From NCBI RefSeq assembly GCF_015221875.1, contig NZ_JACYGY010000001.1, positions 4,442,501-4,506,500 on the forward strand: a stretch of DNA of 64,000 nucleotides, written 5' to 3'. The translations under genes and the position numbers were made by a program. Below, piece after piece: positions 42,746-52,046 of this stretch. The stretch is from Dyadobacter subterraneus (GTDB lineage: Bacteria > Bacteroidota > Bacteroidia > Cytophagales > Spirosomataceae). The notes under the pieces were generated by a model. The model saw only the letters and a program-made list of their open reading frames with translations, was not told where the DNA came from and did no database searches. Positions within the stretch are counted from its first letter, which is position 1; the number at the start of each line of letters is the position of its first letter.

Positions 42746-43058
42746 AACTTAATTTCCTTTGTTTATCAAATTTAAGTTAGCAAAAATTGATAATTACATT
42801 TATTACTCTGTTTATTAATTCTTAGTGAGTCATCTATCTCCACATTAGCCTTTTTAAATAGCACACATATCTTTTCAGAACCTTCTGCCAGTACAAATCC
42901 TTTCATTGAACAAAATAAAATGTTCAATTCGGCTACCCATTAATTTTTTTAAATACGTTATTTGTGATGTTAAAGCCATCTCCCCATTATAGCATCTTAT
43001 TTTAGTGGATTGCGGATAACAACCAACGCGTCCAGAATTTTATTTTTTACAATTTTAT
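42746..43058. other. AT-rich intergenic region upstream of the GH125 gene
   Basis: 313 bases. A 44-codon minus-strand frame (42772-42906, beginning MKGFVLAEGSEKI) has no recognised relative and is not called as a gene. It contains no ribbon-helix-helix sequence that could complete the ParD fragment. No clear promoter boxes. Confidence 0.4.
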
Positions 43059-44474
43059 ATGAAAAGAAGCACGTTTATAAAGAGTTCCGCCCTGCTGGGC
43101 ACTGGTCTAATGATTGGCAAAATGCCGGCATTTGCTAACCCTGATTTTCCGGTTGTCAGAGTAAACCCGGGTGAAAGAAAATTCAGCAGCAAGGTGATTG
43201 AAGATTCCATTCTTGAATTTCAGTCGGCTATTAAAGATAAAGAATTGGGATGGCTTTTTGGGAATTGTTTCCCAAATACGCTGGACACAACTGTTACTTA
43301 CAATGGCAAAGGCGAAAAACCTGACACTTATGTAATTACGGGTGATATTGATGCGATGTGGCTGCGTGACAGTACCGCTCAGGTTTGGCCTTATCTTGAT
43401 TTTATCAAAAAAGATAAAACGCTTCAACAATTGATAGCCGGAGTTATTAACCGTCAGGCTGTATGTATTTTGCGCGATCCTTATGCGAACGCATTTTACG
43501 ACGATCCTAATAAAACAGGTGAGTGGAAAACCGATGAAACGGATATGAAACCGGGCCTTCATGAGCGCAAATGGGAAATCGATTCTTTGTGCTATCCGAT
43601 CCGTCTTGCCCACCGTTACTGGCAATTAACGGGGGACACTACACCGTTTGATGCTAAATGGAAAGAAGCGATCATGCTTACGCTGAAGACTTTCAAAGAG
43701 CAGCAAAGAAAAAAGGATAACGGGCCTTACCACTTTCAGCGTAAAACTTCCTGGGCAACGGATGGCGTACCGATGGGTGGTTATGGATATCCGGTAAAAC
43801 CAGTTGGTTTGATCTGTTCAGCATTCCGTCCAAGTGATGATGCAACGATTTACTCCTTCCTGATACCATCAAATTTTTTCGCTGTTGTGAGCTTGAAACA
43901 GGCTGCTAAAATGGTTGAAAAAATATCCGGCGACAAAGCGCTGGCAGCTGAATTAACTGGCCTTGCTGTCGAAGTAGAAAATGCTTTGAAAATCCATGCA
44001 GTCGTTGATAGCAAAGAATTCGGCAAAGTATACGCTTACGAAGTCAATGGTTATGGAAGCTATAATTTGATGGACGATGCCAATGTACCAAGTCTTTTGG
44101 GACTGCCATATCTGGATGCATTACCAAAAAGTGATCCGATATACCAGAATACGCGTAAAATGTTGTTGTCGCTAAATAATCCTTTCTTTTTCAAAGGAAA
44201 AGCTGGTGAAGGAATTGGCGGACCTCATATTGGTCTGGACATGATCTGGCCGCTTGGAATTATCATCCGCGGATTGACAAGTAACAATGACAAAGAAATA
44301 AAATCCTGTATTGACATGCTGAAAAAGAGCCACGGAGGCACTGGTTTCATGCATGAATCTTTCCATAAGGATGATCCGACGAAATTTACAAGGTCATGGT
44401 TCGCCTGGGCCAATACCTTGTTTGGAGAGTTTTTGTGGGAAACCTATAAAGCTAAACCGCAGTTATTCTCATAG
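43059..44474 (+). CDS. GH125 exo-alpha-1,6-mannosidase-like glycoside hydrolase
   Basis: 471 residues with a signal-like N-terminus (KRSTFIKSSALLGTGLMIGK). The (alpha/alpha)6 enzyme is recognisable as GH125 by DIDAMWLRDSTAQVWPYL, KPGLHERKWEIDSLCYPIRLAHRYW (in outline), GYPVKPVGLICSAFRPSDDAT and GGPHIGLDMIWPLGII. Family members release mannose from alpha-1,6-linked N-glycan or yeast-mannan ends without a metal ion. Ends at a strong terminator. The product is secreted or periplasmic; neighbours are a Gfo/Idh/MocA oxidoreductase and GH116. Confidence 0.92.
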   Translation: MKRSTFIKSSALLGTGLMIGKMPAFANPDFPVVRVNPGERKFSSKVIEDSILEFQSAIKDKELGWLFGNCFPNTLDTTVTYNGKGEKPDTYVITGDIDAMWLRDSTAQVWPYLDFIKKDKTLQQLIAGVINRQAVCILRDPYANAFYDDPNKTGEWKTDETDMKPGLHERKWEIDSLCYPIRLAHRYWQLTGDTTPFDAKWKEAIMLTLKTFKEQQRKKDNGPYHFQRKTSWATDGVPMGGYGYPVKPVGLICSAFRPSDDATIYSFLIPSNFFAVVSLKQAAKMVEKISGDKALAAELTGLAVEVENALKIHAVVDSKEFGKVYAYEVNGYGSYNLMDDANVPSLLGLPYLDALPKSDPIYQNTRKMLLSLNNPFFFKGKAGEGIGGPHIGLDMIWPLGIIIRGLTSNNDKEIKSCIDMLKKSHGGTGFMHESFHKDDPTKFTRSWFAWANTLFGEFLWETYKAKPQLFS

Positions 44475-44487
44475 AAAAAATTTAAAT

Positions 44488-44526
44488 CTCCTGATCACAA
44501 AACTTGATGTGATCAGGAGGTTTTTT
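44488..44526 (+). terminator. Intrinsic terminator after GH125
   Basis: Perfect arms CTCCTGATCAC (44488-44498) and GTGATCAGGAG (44509-44519), six T at 44521-44526. Confidence 0.9.
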
Positions 44527-44533
44527 ATTTGGC

Positions 44534-45289
44534 TTACACCAAATAGCGGAACAATAGGGCAGTTACTGCGGCAAGAATACTTAATGGAATTGAAATCTTG
44601 TCAATCACCACCTGATTGCCTGTTATTTTTAGTCTTTTGTATGCACCCATGGTAGCAAAATAAGTCATCGGCATAAAAATCGTTGGCAACAAACTTACCC
44701 AAATGATAACGGGCAGATTTAGAAGTGTGACCAGAATAATGGAAGCAAATATAGGATAAGTCAGCAGCTGACGACAATCTTCGTTTTTATCAGAAAACGC
44801 TTCTGCTTTGTAAAAGGCAAAATACCGGGCGAGCCGTGAAAAAGCCTTATTGATAAAAATAAATGAAATCACGGCAATCGCAGCAGAAAGGTAAATAGGA
44901 AAACCTAAATGGCTGAATACCTTACCAGTATCCCCTTCTGCGGCAATGGGGGCAATAAGCAGATATCCAAAAAAAGTAAGAACACCCTGCATACCAAGCC
45001 ACAGCATAAATAATTTAAATAAGGATATCTGAACAAGCCTGACAGAGATCACCAGCGCTAAGATTCCAAAAAGAAGCGAAAACAAAGGCCCGGCTGCTGA
45101 AATTATGGTTGCAGTTTGCAAAAGGGTTTCATCGGGTGTTGATACGTAATTATGGTGCAATTCTGCCGGAACTCCCATAGCCAATGCTGTCACATAATGT
45201 GCCCCTTCATGAAGGATCGTTGTGATCAGTGAGGTTGTGATGGCGATTAAAATGCTGTTGATCAGAAGTGATTTTGACTTTAAATTCAT
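44534..45289 (-). CDS. Membrane protein with HExxH motif (M50-like)
   Basis: 251 residues with about six membrane helices. Near residue 27 is HEGAH within a membrane helix (TTILHEGAHYVTALAMGVPA), the zinc-protease signature used by M50-type intramembrane proteases. The second usual M50 motif (NxxPxxPLDGG) is not visible; loops contain a polar stretch with SDKNEDCRQ. It may be a divergent intramembrane protease or an inactive relative. It stands alone between GH125 and GH116. Confidence 0.7.
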   Translation of the reverse strand: MNLKSKSLLINSILIAITTSLITTILHEGAHYVTALAMGVPAELHHNYVSTPDETLLQTATIISAAGPLFSLLFGILALVISVRLVQISLFKLFMLWLGMQGVLTFFGYLLIAPIAAEGDTGKVFSHLGFPIYLSAAIAVISFIFINKAFSRLARYFAFYKAEAFSDKNEDCRQLLTYPIFASIILVTLLNLPVIIWVSLLPTIFMPMTYFATMGAYKRLKITGNQVVIDKISIPLSILAAVTALLFRYLV

Positions 45290-45373
45290 TGCTGTATTTC
45301 GGTTTTACAATTTAATGATTGCAAAAAGTGATTACTGAGCGGCCAATCACATCAATTCTTAATTCCAAAAAAA

Positions 45374-48109
45374 TCAACTTAAAGTCAGCTCTAGACTATG
45401 CAGCGGTGTGATTTTCAACTCAGTATGAAAATCAATAAAATATTTGTCATCCTGCTTTCTAAAACTAACCTGCTGGCTTTTTCCGTTTACTTTTGCCAGG
45501 ACAGTTTTAATGACACTTCCTTTCACGGGTCTTACTGCAAATGTTTTCAGTCTCAATTTACCATAAGCTATTTCAACCTTAGCCAATTGTTTTCCAGCCA
45601 ATTGTAATTGTTTAAACGTTCCCCATCCTTCGGCAGAAGTAAAAGGAGCCTTAAAATTTTCAGGACTGATTTTGGGATCAAAAGCCAAAAACCCTTTTGG
45701 TCCGTGATACTCAAAACCACATGCGGAAATGAACGTTCCATAACTGGCCATGGCCCGCGCGTAGTGATCGCTGCATTCAATCTCATTATATGGATTTCTT
45801 TTTGCCGCATGATGGCGGTCATGAATGGCGCGCGTCATGGTCAGCGCCTGATCGACCATGCCTTCTGCCATCATATGGGCGGCGACCTGATGCTCAAAAC
45901 CGCTCATGCATTCATGGAAATATCCAAGCTGCCAGCTTTCATTTTCACCATAAGGTTTATCTTCATTATGCGGATTGGTATTCATGACCATGCCACCTTC
46001 ACCAGCCACCGCATATGGCCTGCCTCCCTGGTGGGATTTGATATATGGCCCGACATCCGTAGTAAAATTATATTTCCAAAGCGAACGTAAAGCCGACAGC
46101 GTTTTTTCTTTGTCCAAAACCCTGGGCAGACCAACCTGATGTGCCCAGCTTTGTCCATAAACCTGATCAATATGACAGGTATTGTAGGAACCCAGTTTTT
46201 TACGCCCCTGGACAGCGTCAGGTTTGTGAATAAAATATTCGCCGTTAAACAATTGCTCTTCCATATTTGCTCTGCCTTTTTGAACGTAGGTTTTACAAAT
46301 CTGGCTGAAATCCGCATCACCCATATCTTCCGCCATCGCTTGTCCTGCCCTGGCAGCGGCGATGCAAAGGCCTACGATCCAGGCGATTTCTCCCTCCCAA
46401 ACCGCATCCAAGGTATTTTCCATCGGCGTATCGGTCATGCCATCCCCATTTTTATCCTGGGCAAGCATAAACTGCACGGCTTTTTTTATACCTGGCCAGT
46501 TTGTTTTTAAGAATTCATCGTTTGCTGACATCTGGTGCTCCCGGTAAAATCTTAGAATTGTCCCTGCCTGCCCATCGATTGCAGGACGACTTTCATTCTC
46601 GGCACGGAAAATAATTGCGCCTGAATCCGGACGAAAACCAGCACCTAAATCCACTTTCTGACGAAGTATCCGTTCCAGTTCAGGAAAAATCCGGCCCATG
46701 GACTGGGCATATTGCCAAACATGTGTACAGGTTCCGGCGCAGGCTCCAACCCCCTCCCAGCCCCAGAAACGTCCGCTGGCAAAACGGTAAGTGTTTGCTG
46801 TTGAAAGTGTTCCGATGTTAACAAAAGTTCTTTCCAAAAACCAGTGTGGAAGCGTTGAGTCGTTCCATGTTTTTTGCCACAATTCGGTTTGGGTTGACAG
46901 CTGGTCAAAATGAGTGGCCAGATACTCGGTTACTTCTCCTGCATTTTTAAATTTTGTTCCGTAGTAGTAACCGCCCCTGGCATCCTTTACCAATTCTTTC
47001 AGTTTGTCATTGGGATTGTTAAAATGCCAGCTGATGACAAAATCTTCACGCATCGTTGCTCCGGCTGTCAGCGTTTTTGAAGTAAAAAGCGCACTTATTA
47101 ACTTTTCCGGGGCATCAATTTCAGAATTCTGCGTATATGCGGATGTAAAAGCCGTATCTGTCACCGGCCAGGAATTAAATCCGGTATGAACACCGGCGCC
47201 CGGATTTAGTATTGCAAAAGCAGTACTTCCTGAATCTGTTGCTGTTGACAACCCATCTTTTGAAAACTGGAATGAAGAAAAAACACCTTTGAATTTGTCT
47301 GATGAGATAGCAGAATTGACCTTTTTGCCATCCCCTTTTTTAGCCGATAGTTTACTGGCGCCGTTTTCCATCCAGCCCATCACTGATACATCCATTTTTT
47401 CACCTGAAAGATTTTTCACTGCGATGCGAAGGACCGTGGCAGGGAGTAATGAATTGTCAGCATCAAGAGGAATGAACGGGGAATAACCTGTAAGGGTGAT
47501 GGAAACAGGTAAATTATGATCTGTATATTGAACCGTCGCCGTAGGATAAGTGGCCTGAAAACTCACTTCATCCCAGTGATTCTCGTTTAATTCTTTAATA
47601 ATAAGCTTTCCTTTATATAAAATCCTTACGGCAAAACCCTGCTCCAAAACACGTTTATTTTCAGCGATGGCGGGTTCTATGTAAGAGGCTCCATCTCGCG
47701 ACCGTATTTTGCTGACGGTATTTCCGTCATTCCAAAGTACCGTTTTGTTATCTATACCTTCATTTTTTGGTTCTTCCGATTCATTGTAAATTCCCCAAAG
47801 CCAAAGCCTTACGTCGCCACCCATATAAACCGTTCCGGCATGAAGTCCGCCAACAGGCATACCAATGTATCTTAGTTCGTTTCTGCTTTTTAAATAAGTA
47901 GTTGGTTTTCCTCTTTGGTATAATGATTTGACCCAGAGCGCATCCAGATTTTTATCGACCGGAATATTATGTACCGGATACCCCGCAGGTTTCAGCGAAC
48001 CGGACCAACCTGAATGGCGCGAAAACAAAAAACCGATCGTGAGAATACTGCCTTTTTTGATAAAATCTCTGCGTTTTACACTGGGTATGATGTCTGGTGA
48101 TTTTGGCAT
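45374..48109 (-). CDS. GH116-family glycoside hydrolase (GBA2-like)
   Basis: 911 residues. Twin-arginine-like signal KRRDFIKKGSILTIGF. N-terminal beta-sandwich (about 60-400; YIGMPVGGLHAGTVYMGGDVRLWLWGIYNE, LPVSITLTGYSPFIPLDADNSLLP in outline) and a C-terminal (alpha/alpha)6 catalytic domain (about 440-830; WGWEGVGACAGTCTHVWQYAQ, DGMTDTPMENTLDAVWEGEIAW). Family GH116 includes beta-glucosidases, beta-xylosidases and glucosylceramidases, all retaining. Which sugar is cut here cannot be told. Separate transcription unit; an imperfect dyad lies before it at 48138-48162. Confidence 0.9.
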   Translation of the reverse strand: MPKSPDIIPSVKRRDFIKKGSILTIGFLFSRHSGWSGSLKPAGYPVHNIPVDKNLDALWVKSLYQRGKPTTYLKSRNELRYIGMPVGGLHAGTVYMGGDVRLWLWGIYNESEEPKNEGIDNKTVLWNDGNTVSKIRSRDGASYIEPAIAENKRVLEQGFAVRILYKGKLIIKELNENHWDEVSFQATYPTATVQYTDHNLPVSITLTGYSPFIPLDADNSLLPATVLRIAVKNLSGEKMDVSVMGWMENGASKLSAKKGDGKKVNSAISSDKFKGVFSSFQFSKDGLSTATDSGSTAFAILNPGAGVHTGFNSWPVTDTAFTSAYTQNSEIDAPEKLISALFTSKTLTAGATMREDFVISWHFNNPNDKLKELVKDARGGYYYGTKFKNAGEVTEYLATHFDQLSTQTELWQKTWNDSTLPHWFLERTFVNIGTLSTANTYRFASGRFWGWEGVGACAGTCTHVWQYAQSMGRIFPELERILRQKVDLGAGFRPDSGAIIFRAENESRPAIDGQAGTILRFYREHQMSANDEFLKTNWPGIKKAVQFMLAQDKNGDGMTDTPMENTLDAVWEGEIAWIVGLCIAAARAGQAMAEDMGDADFSQICKTYVQKGRANMEEQLFNGEYFIHKPDAVQGRKKLGSYNTCHIDQVYGQSWAHQVGLPRVLDKEKTLSALRSLWKYNFTTDVGPYIKSHQGGRPYAVAGEGGMVMNTNPHNEDKPYGENESWQLGYFHECMSGFEHQVAAHMMAEGMVDQALTMTRAIHDRHHAAKRNPYNEIECSDHYARAMASYGTFISACGFEYHGPKGFLAFDPKISPENFKAPFTSAEGWGTFKQLQLAGKQLAKVEIAYGKLRLKTFAVRPVKGSVIKTVLAKVNGKSQQVSFRKQDDKYFIDFHTELKITPLHSLELTLS

Positions 48110-48413
48110 GATCAGGATAAGATTTAGGATATTTGTTTAGCGCATCGCTATAAACAAAAAGAAAAAAATCACCGAACCTACTTTAACAAAAGAATCCTGA
48201 ATACCTCACATCATTGTGCTCTACTCTTGACCATGGATCTGATTGGTAATAAGCGGATGCCCTTAATTTAATTTCATCTTCTTAGTTCCTTCAAGATCTG
48301 GAAATTTACACCCACCGCATATGCAGTCTGCTGACAAATAGAAGGATCTCTTGAATCTATTTTAAAAGATCACGATGGTTGGGTCAAAAAGCTGCAGGCA
48401 ACTTTACTAAACA
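48110..48413. other. Intergenic region between GH116 and the Crp-type regulator
   Basis: 304 bases. An imperfect dyad TTGTTTAGCG-CAT-CGCTATAAACAA (about 48138-48162) lies 30 bases before the GH116 start and could be an operator or leader hairpin. No gene or clear promoter boxes were seen. Confidence 0.4.
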
Positions 48414-49028
48414 TCACGCAGGTTTAGCGCTTTTCGGATCAGCTTTTCTGCGGACTTTCCGGTTTCTTATTTTGGATAAAAACTCAGTTGTCATTCCCAG
48501 GTAAGATGCAATTACATACTGGGGCAGACGTTGGGAAACAGCCGGATATCTTTCCAGAAAATCGTTGTAACGTTCTTCTGCCGTGCGGGTTAATGACGAA
48601 ATTATTCTCCGTTGATGAAAAGCGGCGGTGCGTTCCGCAGTGATTCTGAAAAAAGTTTCGAATTTATGATTGGATTGCTTTAAGCGCTGCTCGGTTTCAT
48701 AGTCAATCTGCAAGACATCGCTGTCCTCGACAGCCACAACAAACATGGTTGCCGGTTTTTGGTAAATGTAACTGTTGAGATCTGATACCCACCAGTCTTC
48801 CAAAGCAAACTGGATGGTATGATCAACACCATCGTGGTCGATAACATACGACCGGAGTGCTCCTTTCAAGACATAAGTCCGGTATTTTGCAGGGAACTCG
48901 GGCTGGATAATGAACTGCTTCTTCTTTATTTTTTTATAAATAAATACTGACGTAAACTCGGTAAGCTCCTGCTCGGTCAGAACTATAATTCTTTGGATAT
49001 ATTTGATGAAGAGATCAATGTCAGCCAT
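48414..49028 (-). CDS. Crp/Fnr-family transcriptional regulator
   Basis: 204 residues. N-terminal cyclic-nucleotide-binding-like beta-roll (FIIQPEFPAKYRTYVLKGALRSYV, DWWVSDLNSYIYQKPATMFVVAVEDSDVLQI in outline) lacks the phosphate-binding Arg-Ala pair, so cAMP binding is doubtful. C-terminal helix-turn-helix (RLPQYVIASYLGMTTEFLSKIRNRK). Members of this group in Bacteroidota often govern nearby SDR genes; the SDR at 49217 is next upstream. The -7-like TATATTTT (49033-49040) is four bases before the ATG, suggesting a leaderless transcript. Confidence 0.85.
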   Translation of the reverse strand: MADIDLFIKYIQRIIVLTEQELTEFTSVFIYKKIKKKQFIIQPEFPAKYRTYVLKGALRSYVIDHDGVDHTIQFALEDWWVSDLNSYIYQKPATMFVVAVEDSDVLQIDYETEQRLKQSNHKFETFFRITAERTAAFHQRRIISSLTRTAEERYNDFLERYPAVSQRLPQYVIASYLGMTTEFLSKIRNRKVRRKADPKSAKPA

Positions 49029-49107
49029 TACTAAAATATAATTTGATTAAAGTCCTGCAACTTAAAAACAAATTATTTTCTTCCGCCATTTCTTTTACCA
49101 ACAATTA

Positions 49108-49145
49108 TCAAAAGCCCTCCTATATTTCCAAAGGAGGGCCTTGAT
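49108..49145 (-). terminator. Terminator after the SDR gene
   Basis: ATCAA-AA-GCCCTCC pairs with GGAGGGC-C-TTGAT; a T-run follows on the minus strand. Ends the gene at 49217. Confidence 0.65.
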
Positions 49146-49216
49146 CTAATCAAATTCAAATCTAATGCTGTATTGACTGTCTGTGTTCCGTACGTTAGAC
49201 TTTCGTTTTTTATCAA

Positions 49217-49969
49217 TTACAAGTCTCTAAACCCACCGTCAATAACCAGATCAGCGCCTGTCATGTAAGATGAGTCTTCAGACGCCAGAAATAAATATCC
49301 TTTGGCTATTTCATCCACGGTTCCAAGTCTTTTTAGTGCCACAGCGCCAGCAAAAAAATCGTTCATGCCTAAAGCCGCTTCCTGACTAAAACCATTTTTT
49401 TCAAAAATAGGCGTTTCGATAGCGCCCGGAGAAAGGGCGTTAACTCTGATTTTTCTGGCTGCCAGTTCTGTGGCAAAAGATCTCACCAGATTACGTTCTG
49501 CTGCTTTGGAAGAAGTGTAAACTGCTGATCCGGGAATACCTTTATCAGCGACGGTAGAAGAAGTTATGATGATTGACGCGCCTTCATTAAGGAAAGGATG
49601 CGCTTTTTGAACCGTGAAGAAAACTCCTTTGTAATTAATATTTGTGATCTGGTCAAACACTTCTTCGGAGGTTTCTTCCAGCGGAGTCATCAGGATTATA
49701 CCTGCATTTACAACCAGTACATCTATTTTCCCAAAAGTTTCAGCAACCTTTTCATATAGCGGTACAAAACTTTTCACGTCTGCAACATTACTTACCACGC
49801 CTACCGAGCCACTGCCAATTTCCAAAACCGCTTTTTCGATCGTCGAAGCATTACGTCCTGTGATGGTTACTTTTGCGCCCTGGTTTGCAAAAAGTTTTGC
49901 AACGCCCAAACCTATGCCGCTATTACCTCCGGTAATTACAGCAACTTTATTTTCTAATTTAAGTGACAT
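49217..49969 (-). CDS. SDR-family oxidoreductase
   Basis: 250 residues from ATG 49969 (MSLKLENK); an upstream in-frame start at 49993 overlaps the -7 element. Classical SDR: VITGGNSGIGLGVAKLF, NAGI (about 86), catalytic Ser in IIITSSTVA, YTSSKAA (Tyr-x3-Lys) and IDGGFRDL at the end (glycine-rich C-terminus). Likely NADP-dependent, substrate unknown. Its promoter region has two notable dyads (50001-50020, 50045-50060), so it is tightly regulated. It is 188 bases from the Crp-type regulator. Confidence 0.88.
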   Translation of the reverse strand: MSLKLENKVAVITGGNSGIGLGVAKLFANQGAKVTITGRNASTIEKAVLEIGSGSVGVVSNVADVKSFVPLYEKVAETFGKIDVLVVNAGIILMTPLEETSEEVFDQITNINYKGVFFTVQKAHPFLNEGASIIITSSTVADKGIPGSAVYTSSKAAERNLVRSFATELAARKIRVNALSPGAIETPIFEKNGFSQEAALGMNDFFAGAVALKRLGTVDEIAKGYLFLASEDSSYMTGADLVIDGGFRDL

Positions 49970-49992
49970 TTTTTTGTTGTTTTTGTATGTCA

Positions 49993-50020
49993 CAAAGGTA
50001 TCTGCGGCCTGCTCCGCAGA
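49993..50020 (-). promoter_or_regulatory. SDR promoter with adjoining GC-rich dyad
   Basis: -7 element TACCTTTG (49993-50000, exact TAnnTTTG on the minus strand), directly preceded by TCTGCGG-CCTGCT-CCGCAGA (50001-50020), a perfect 7-base dyad in the -10 to -33 spacer. Confidence 0.5.
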
Positions 50021-50044
50021 CGATGAACCAGATTAGGAAATACG

Positions 50045-50060
50045 GTTGAACTAGTTCAAC
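50045..50060. promoter_or_regulatory. Perfect 16-base palindrome, likely operator
   Basis: GTTGAACTAGTTCAAC is its own reverse complement. It lies about 45 bases upstream of the SDR -7 element, a position suited to an activator or a cooperative repressor. Confidence 0.5.
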
Positions 50061-50218
50061 TTTTCGGGCTGATTTTTTGGGAACGGTTTTATTTTGAAAG
50101 AAAAAAGATTTTTACAAAGGTGGTTTTCGTGACAAAAAATTAGGAGTTCAAATATATCAGCCAATTTGATATACCTAAACTCCCGCTAAACACTTTTCGA
50201 AATCAGATTAATGAACTT

Positions 50219-51829
50219 CTACTTTTTGACAGCATCCGTTTTTTTTGAAAACCCTGAAATCTTGCCCATCCAGGTAATGAATTCCTCCGGATCCTGATCG
50301 GCTCCATGGCCTGCGTCCCAATAAAGCGCAGAGTCCACCTCTTTCTGGTTATTTTCAAGACAGGCGGCCAGATTCGCCATAACCGTTTGTGAAGTATGCG
50401 CGTCGGAAGTTCCCTGACGAAGCCACCAGTATTTTACGCAGCCCTCATTTTTTTGCCCGATAAAATACATTGCATTCAGTAAATGCACAGCTAGCGTGAC
50501 CTCTTCATCGACCTTTACAGTTTTATTGCCGGCTGTATGTTGAAGACTGTAATCGGTAAAGTGTCTGGCGTTGACAGTTTTGTTACCGAATTCAATCGTT
50601 TCAGCACTGGTCAGATCAAAATTATCAAAAGCTGGCATTGATTTCATCCTGCCTACATGCGCTACAAAATCTGCAAACGAAAAATTTACAGCACCATTTT
50701 TCCAGGTAATCCATTTATTGTTTTCAAGATATTGCCTGCGTTTTTCCTCTGTGAGATTTTTCAGGTATTTATTAGCCGAGGGAATAAGCGCAGATTTCAA
50801 AAGATACTGGGCGTAATTATCAGCAGTAATTGTCCCGAAATTCTCCTTGCCTTTTAAATTTAAAGATGCCTGGTATTGCCCATACAAAGCGCGAAGTTCC
50901 TTTGAAATCTGCTGATCAACCAAACCGGAAGTACCTACCGGAAAAGCTCCATACATCCATTCATAAGCACCATCTGCATGTTCAAGATCCGTGATCGGGC
51001 AAAAAGCAGCAGTAGCAAAAATGTTGTCGTCTGCATCGGCAGCGCCAATTTCTTTCAAATAGGTATCATATAAAGGGCTATTTCCGGAAGCACCTAAGAG
51101 CGCCGACATTGCCCCACCCGCACTGACGCCTGTGGAAACAATTCTGTCCGTATTTCCCGGAAGGACACCTTTATTGTGACGGATATACCGAACAGCCGCT
51201 TTAAGGTCCACAATGGCAGCCGGCGCTTTTCCATAATATTTGCCATCAGAAGTCACATTGTCGCGTCCACGGCAACCTGGAGTCACAACTACGTAGCCTG
51301 CTGCGAGCGCAAGATCTGCTTTTCCGCTTGTTTTGCTATTCCCGCCGGGGCCTCCGCCGATCGGTCCTGCCGAACCTGCTGTCCTGCCACCTGGTGCTCC
51401 ACCGTTCATTGGCGGTCCGCCTGCACCGGGAGGTGGACCGTTCGGACGCATACCACCCGGACCTGCACCACCAGGACCTCCAGGACCGAAACCACCACCT
51501 TTTGCATTGTTGACAGACATATATCCGCCAACACCGATAACAAAAAGAATAGGCGCGTTTGACGTTTCAATCCTGATACCATCAACCTGGGTTGGTACGC
51601 TTACATTCATACTTTGATAATCCTTGTCAACAGGATTTGCCACATACGGAATGTGCATGTACGACTTATAAGTAACTTTTTTCTCGCCGTTTGAAGTTTT
51701 GACGATTTTAGTTTCTATTGTAAACTGATCTTTGGGAAACGACAAAGATTCTGTGTTTTGTGCTGATACCGCTGTGGCTGCCCATGTGCTGATGAGCATT
51801 ATTGCCCTTACCACTTTTCCTTTAAACAA
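50219..51829 (-). CDS. Tannase-like secreted alpha/beta hydrolase with Gly/Pro-rich insert
   Basis: 536 residues, signal peptide (1-23). The body matches the bacterial tannase / feruloyl-esterase-like family: PILFVIGVGGYMS, YVVVTPGCRGRDN, GKAPAAIVDLKAAVRYIRHN, nucleophile Ser236 in STGVSAGGAMS, and near the end DAGHGADQD with the catalytic His. Residues 111-169 are an unusual insert of nearly only Gly, Pro, Ala and Asn, a flexible loop beside the active site. Family members cut gallate esters; galloyl specificity here is an inference and could be another ester. Confidence 0.8.
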   Translation of the reverse strand: MFKGKVVRAIMLISTWAATAVSAQNTESLSFPKDQFTIETKIVKTSNGEKKVTYKSYMHIPYVANPVDKDYQSMNVSVPTQVDGIRIETSNAPILFVIGVGGYMSVNNAKGGGFGPGGPGGAGPGGMRPNGPPPGAGGPPMNGGAPGGRTAGSAGPIGGGPGGNSKTSGKADLALAAGYVVVTPGCRGRDNVTSDGKYYGKAPAAIVDLKAAVRYIRHNKGVLPGNTDRIVSTGVSAGGAMSALLGASGNSPLYDTYLKEIGAADADDNIFATAAFCPITDLEHADGAYEWMYGAFPVGTSGLVDQQISKELRALYGQYQASLNLKGKENFGTITADNYAQYLLKSALIPSANKYLKNLTEEKRRQYLENNKWITWKNGAVNFSFADFVAHVGRMKSMPAFDNFDLTSAETIEFGNKTVNARHFTDYSLQHTAGNKTVKVDEEVTLAVHLLNAMYFIGQKNEGCVKYWWLRQGTSDAHTSQTVMANLAACLENNQKEVDSALYWDAGHGADQDPEEFITWMGKISGFSKKTDAVKK

Positions 51830-51994
51830 GTTAAATTAATTTAGAGAGTTGATTGCCTCAGTTCCAGTTCGTCAAACTATATGATTTCGTTGCATTCACA
51901 GTGGTGATATTCATTAATGAATCTTAATAATCATCAAAAATCCAGCCAACAAAATGTCGCAGCTGCCCCTGTTTTTAGGCGCACAAACACCGTA

Positions 51995-52022
51995 TTGATA
52001 AAAATTATATCAAGTAAATTTG
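51995..52022 (+). promoter_or_regulatory. Promoter of the DHFR-like gene
   Basis: TTG (51995-51997), 17 bases, TAAATTTG (52015-52022): full match to the TTG-N17-23-TAnnTTTG pattern. It excludes a TTG start codon at 52020. Confidence 0.55.
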
Positions 52023-52046
52023 TCAGACAACATAACTAAAAGCGTC

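Noticed and set aside
42772..42906. 44-codon frame upstream of the ParD-like fragment
   Set aside because: Translation does not resemble the missing ribbon-helix-helix domain, nor any family I know, and a stop separates it from the fragment.
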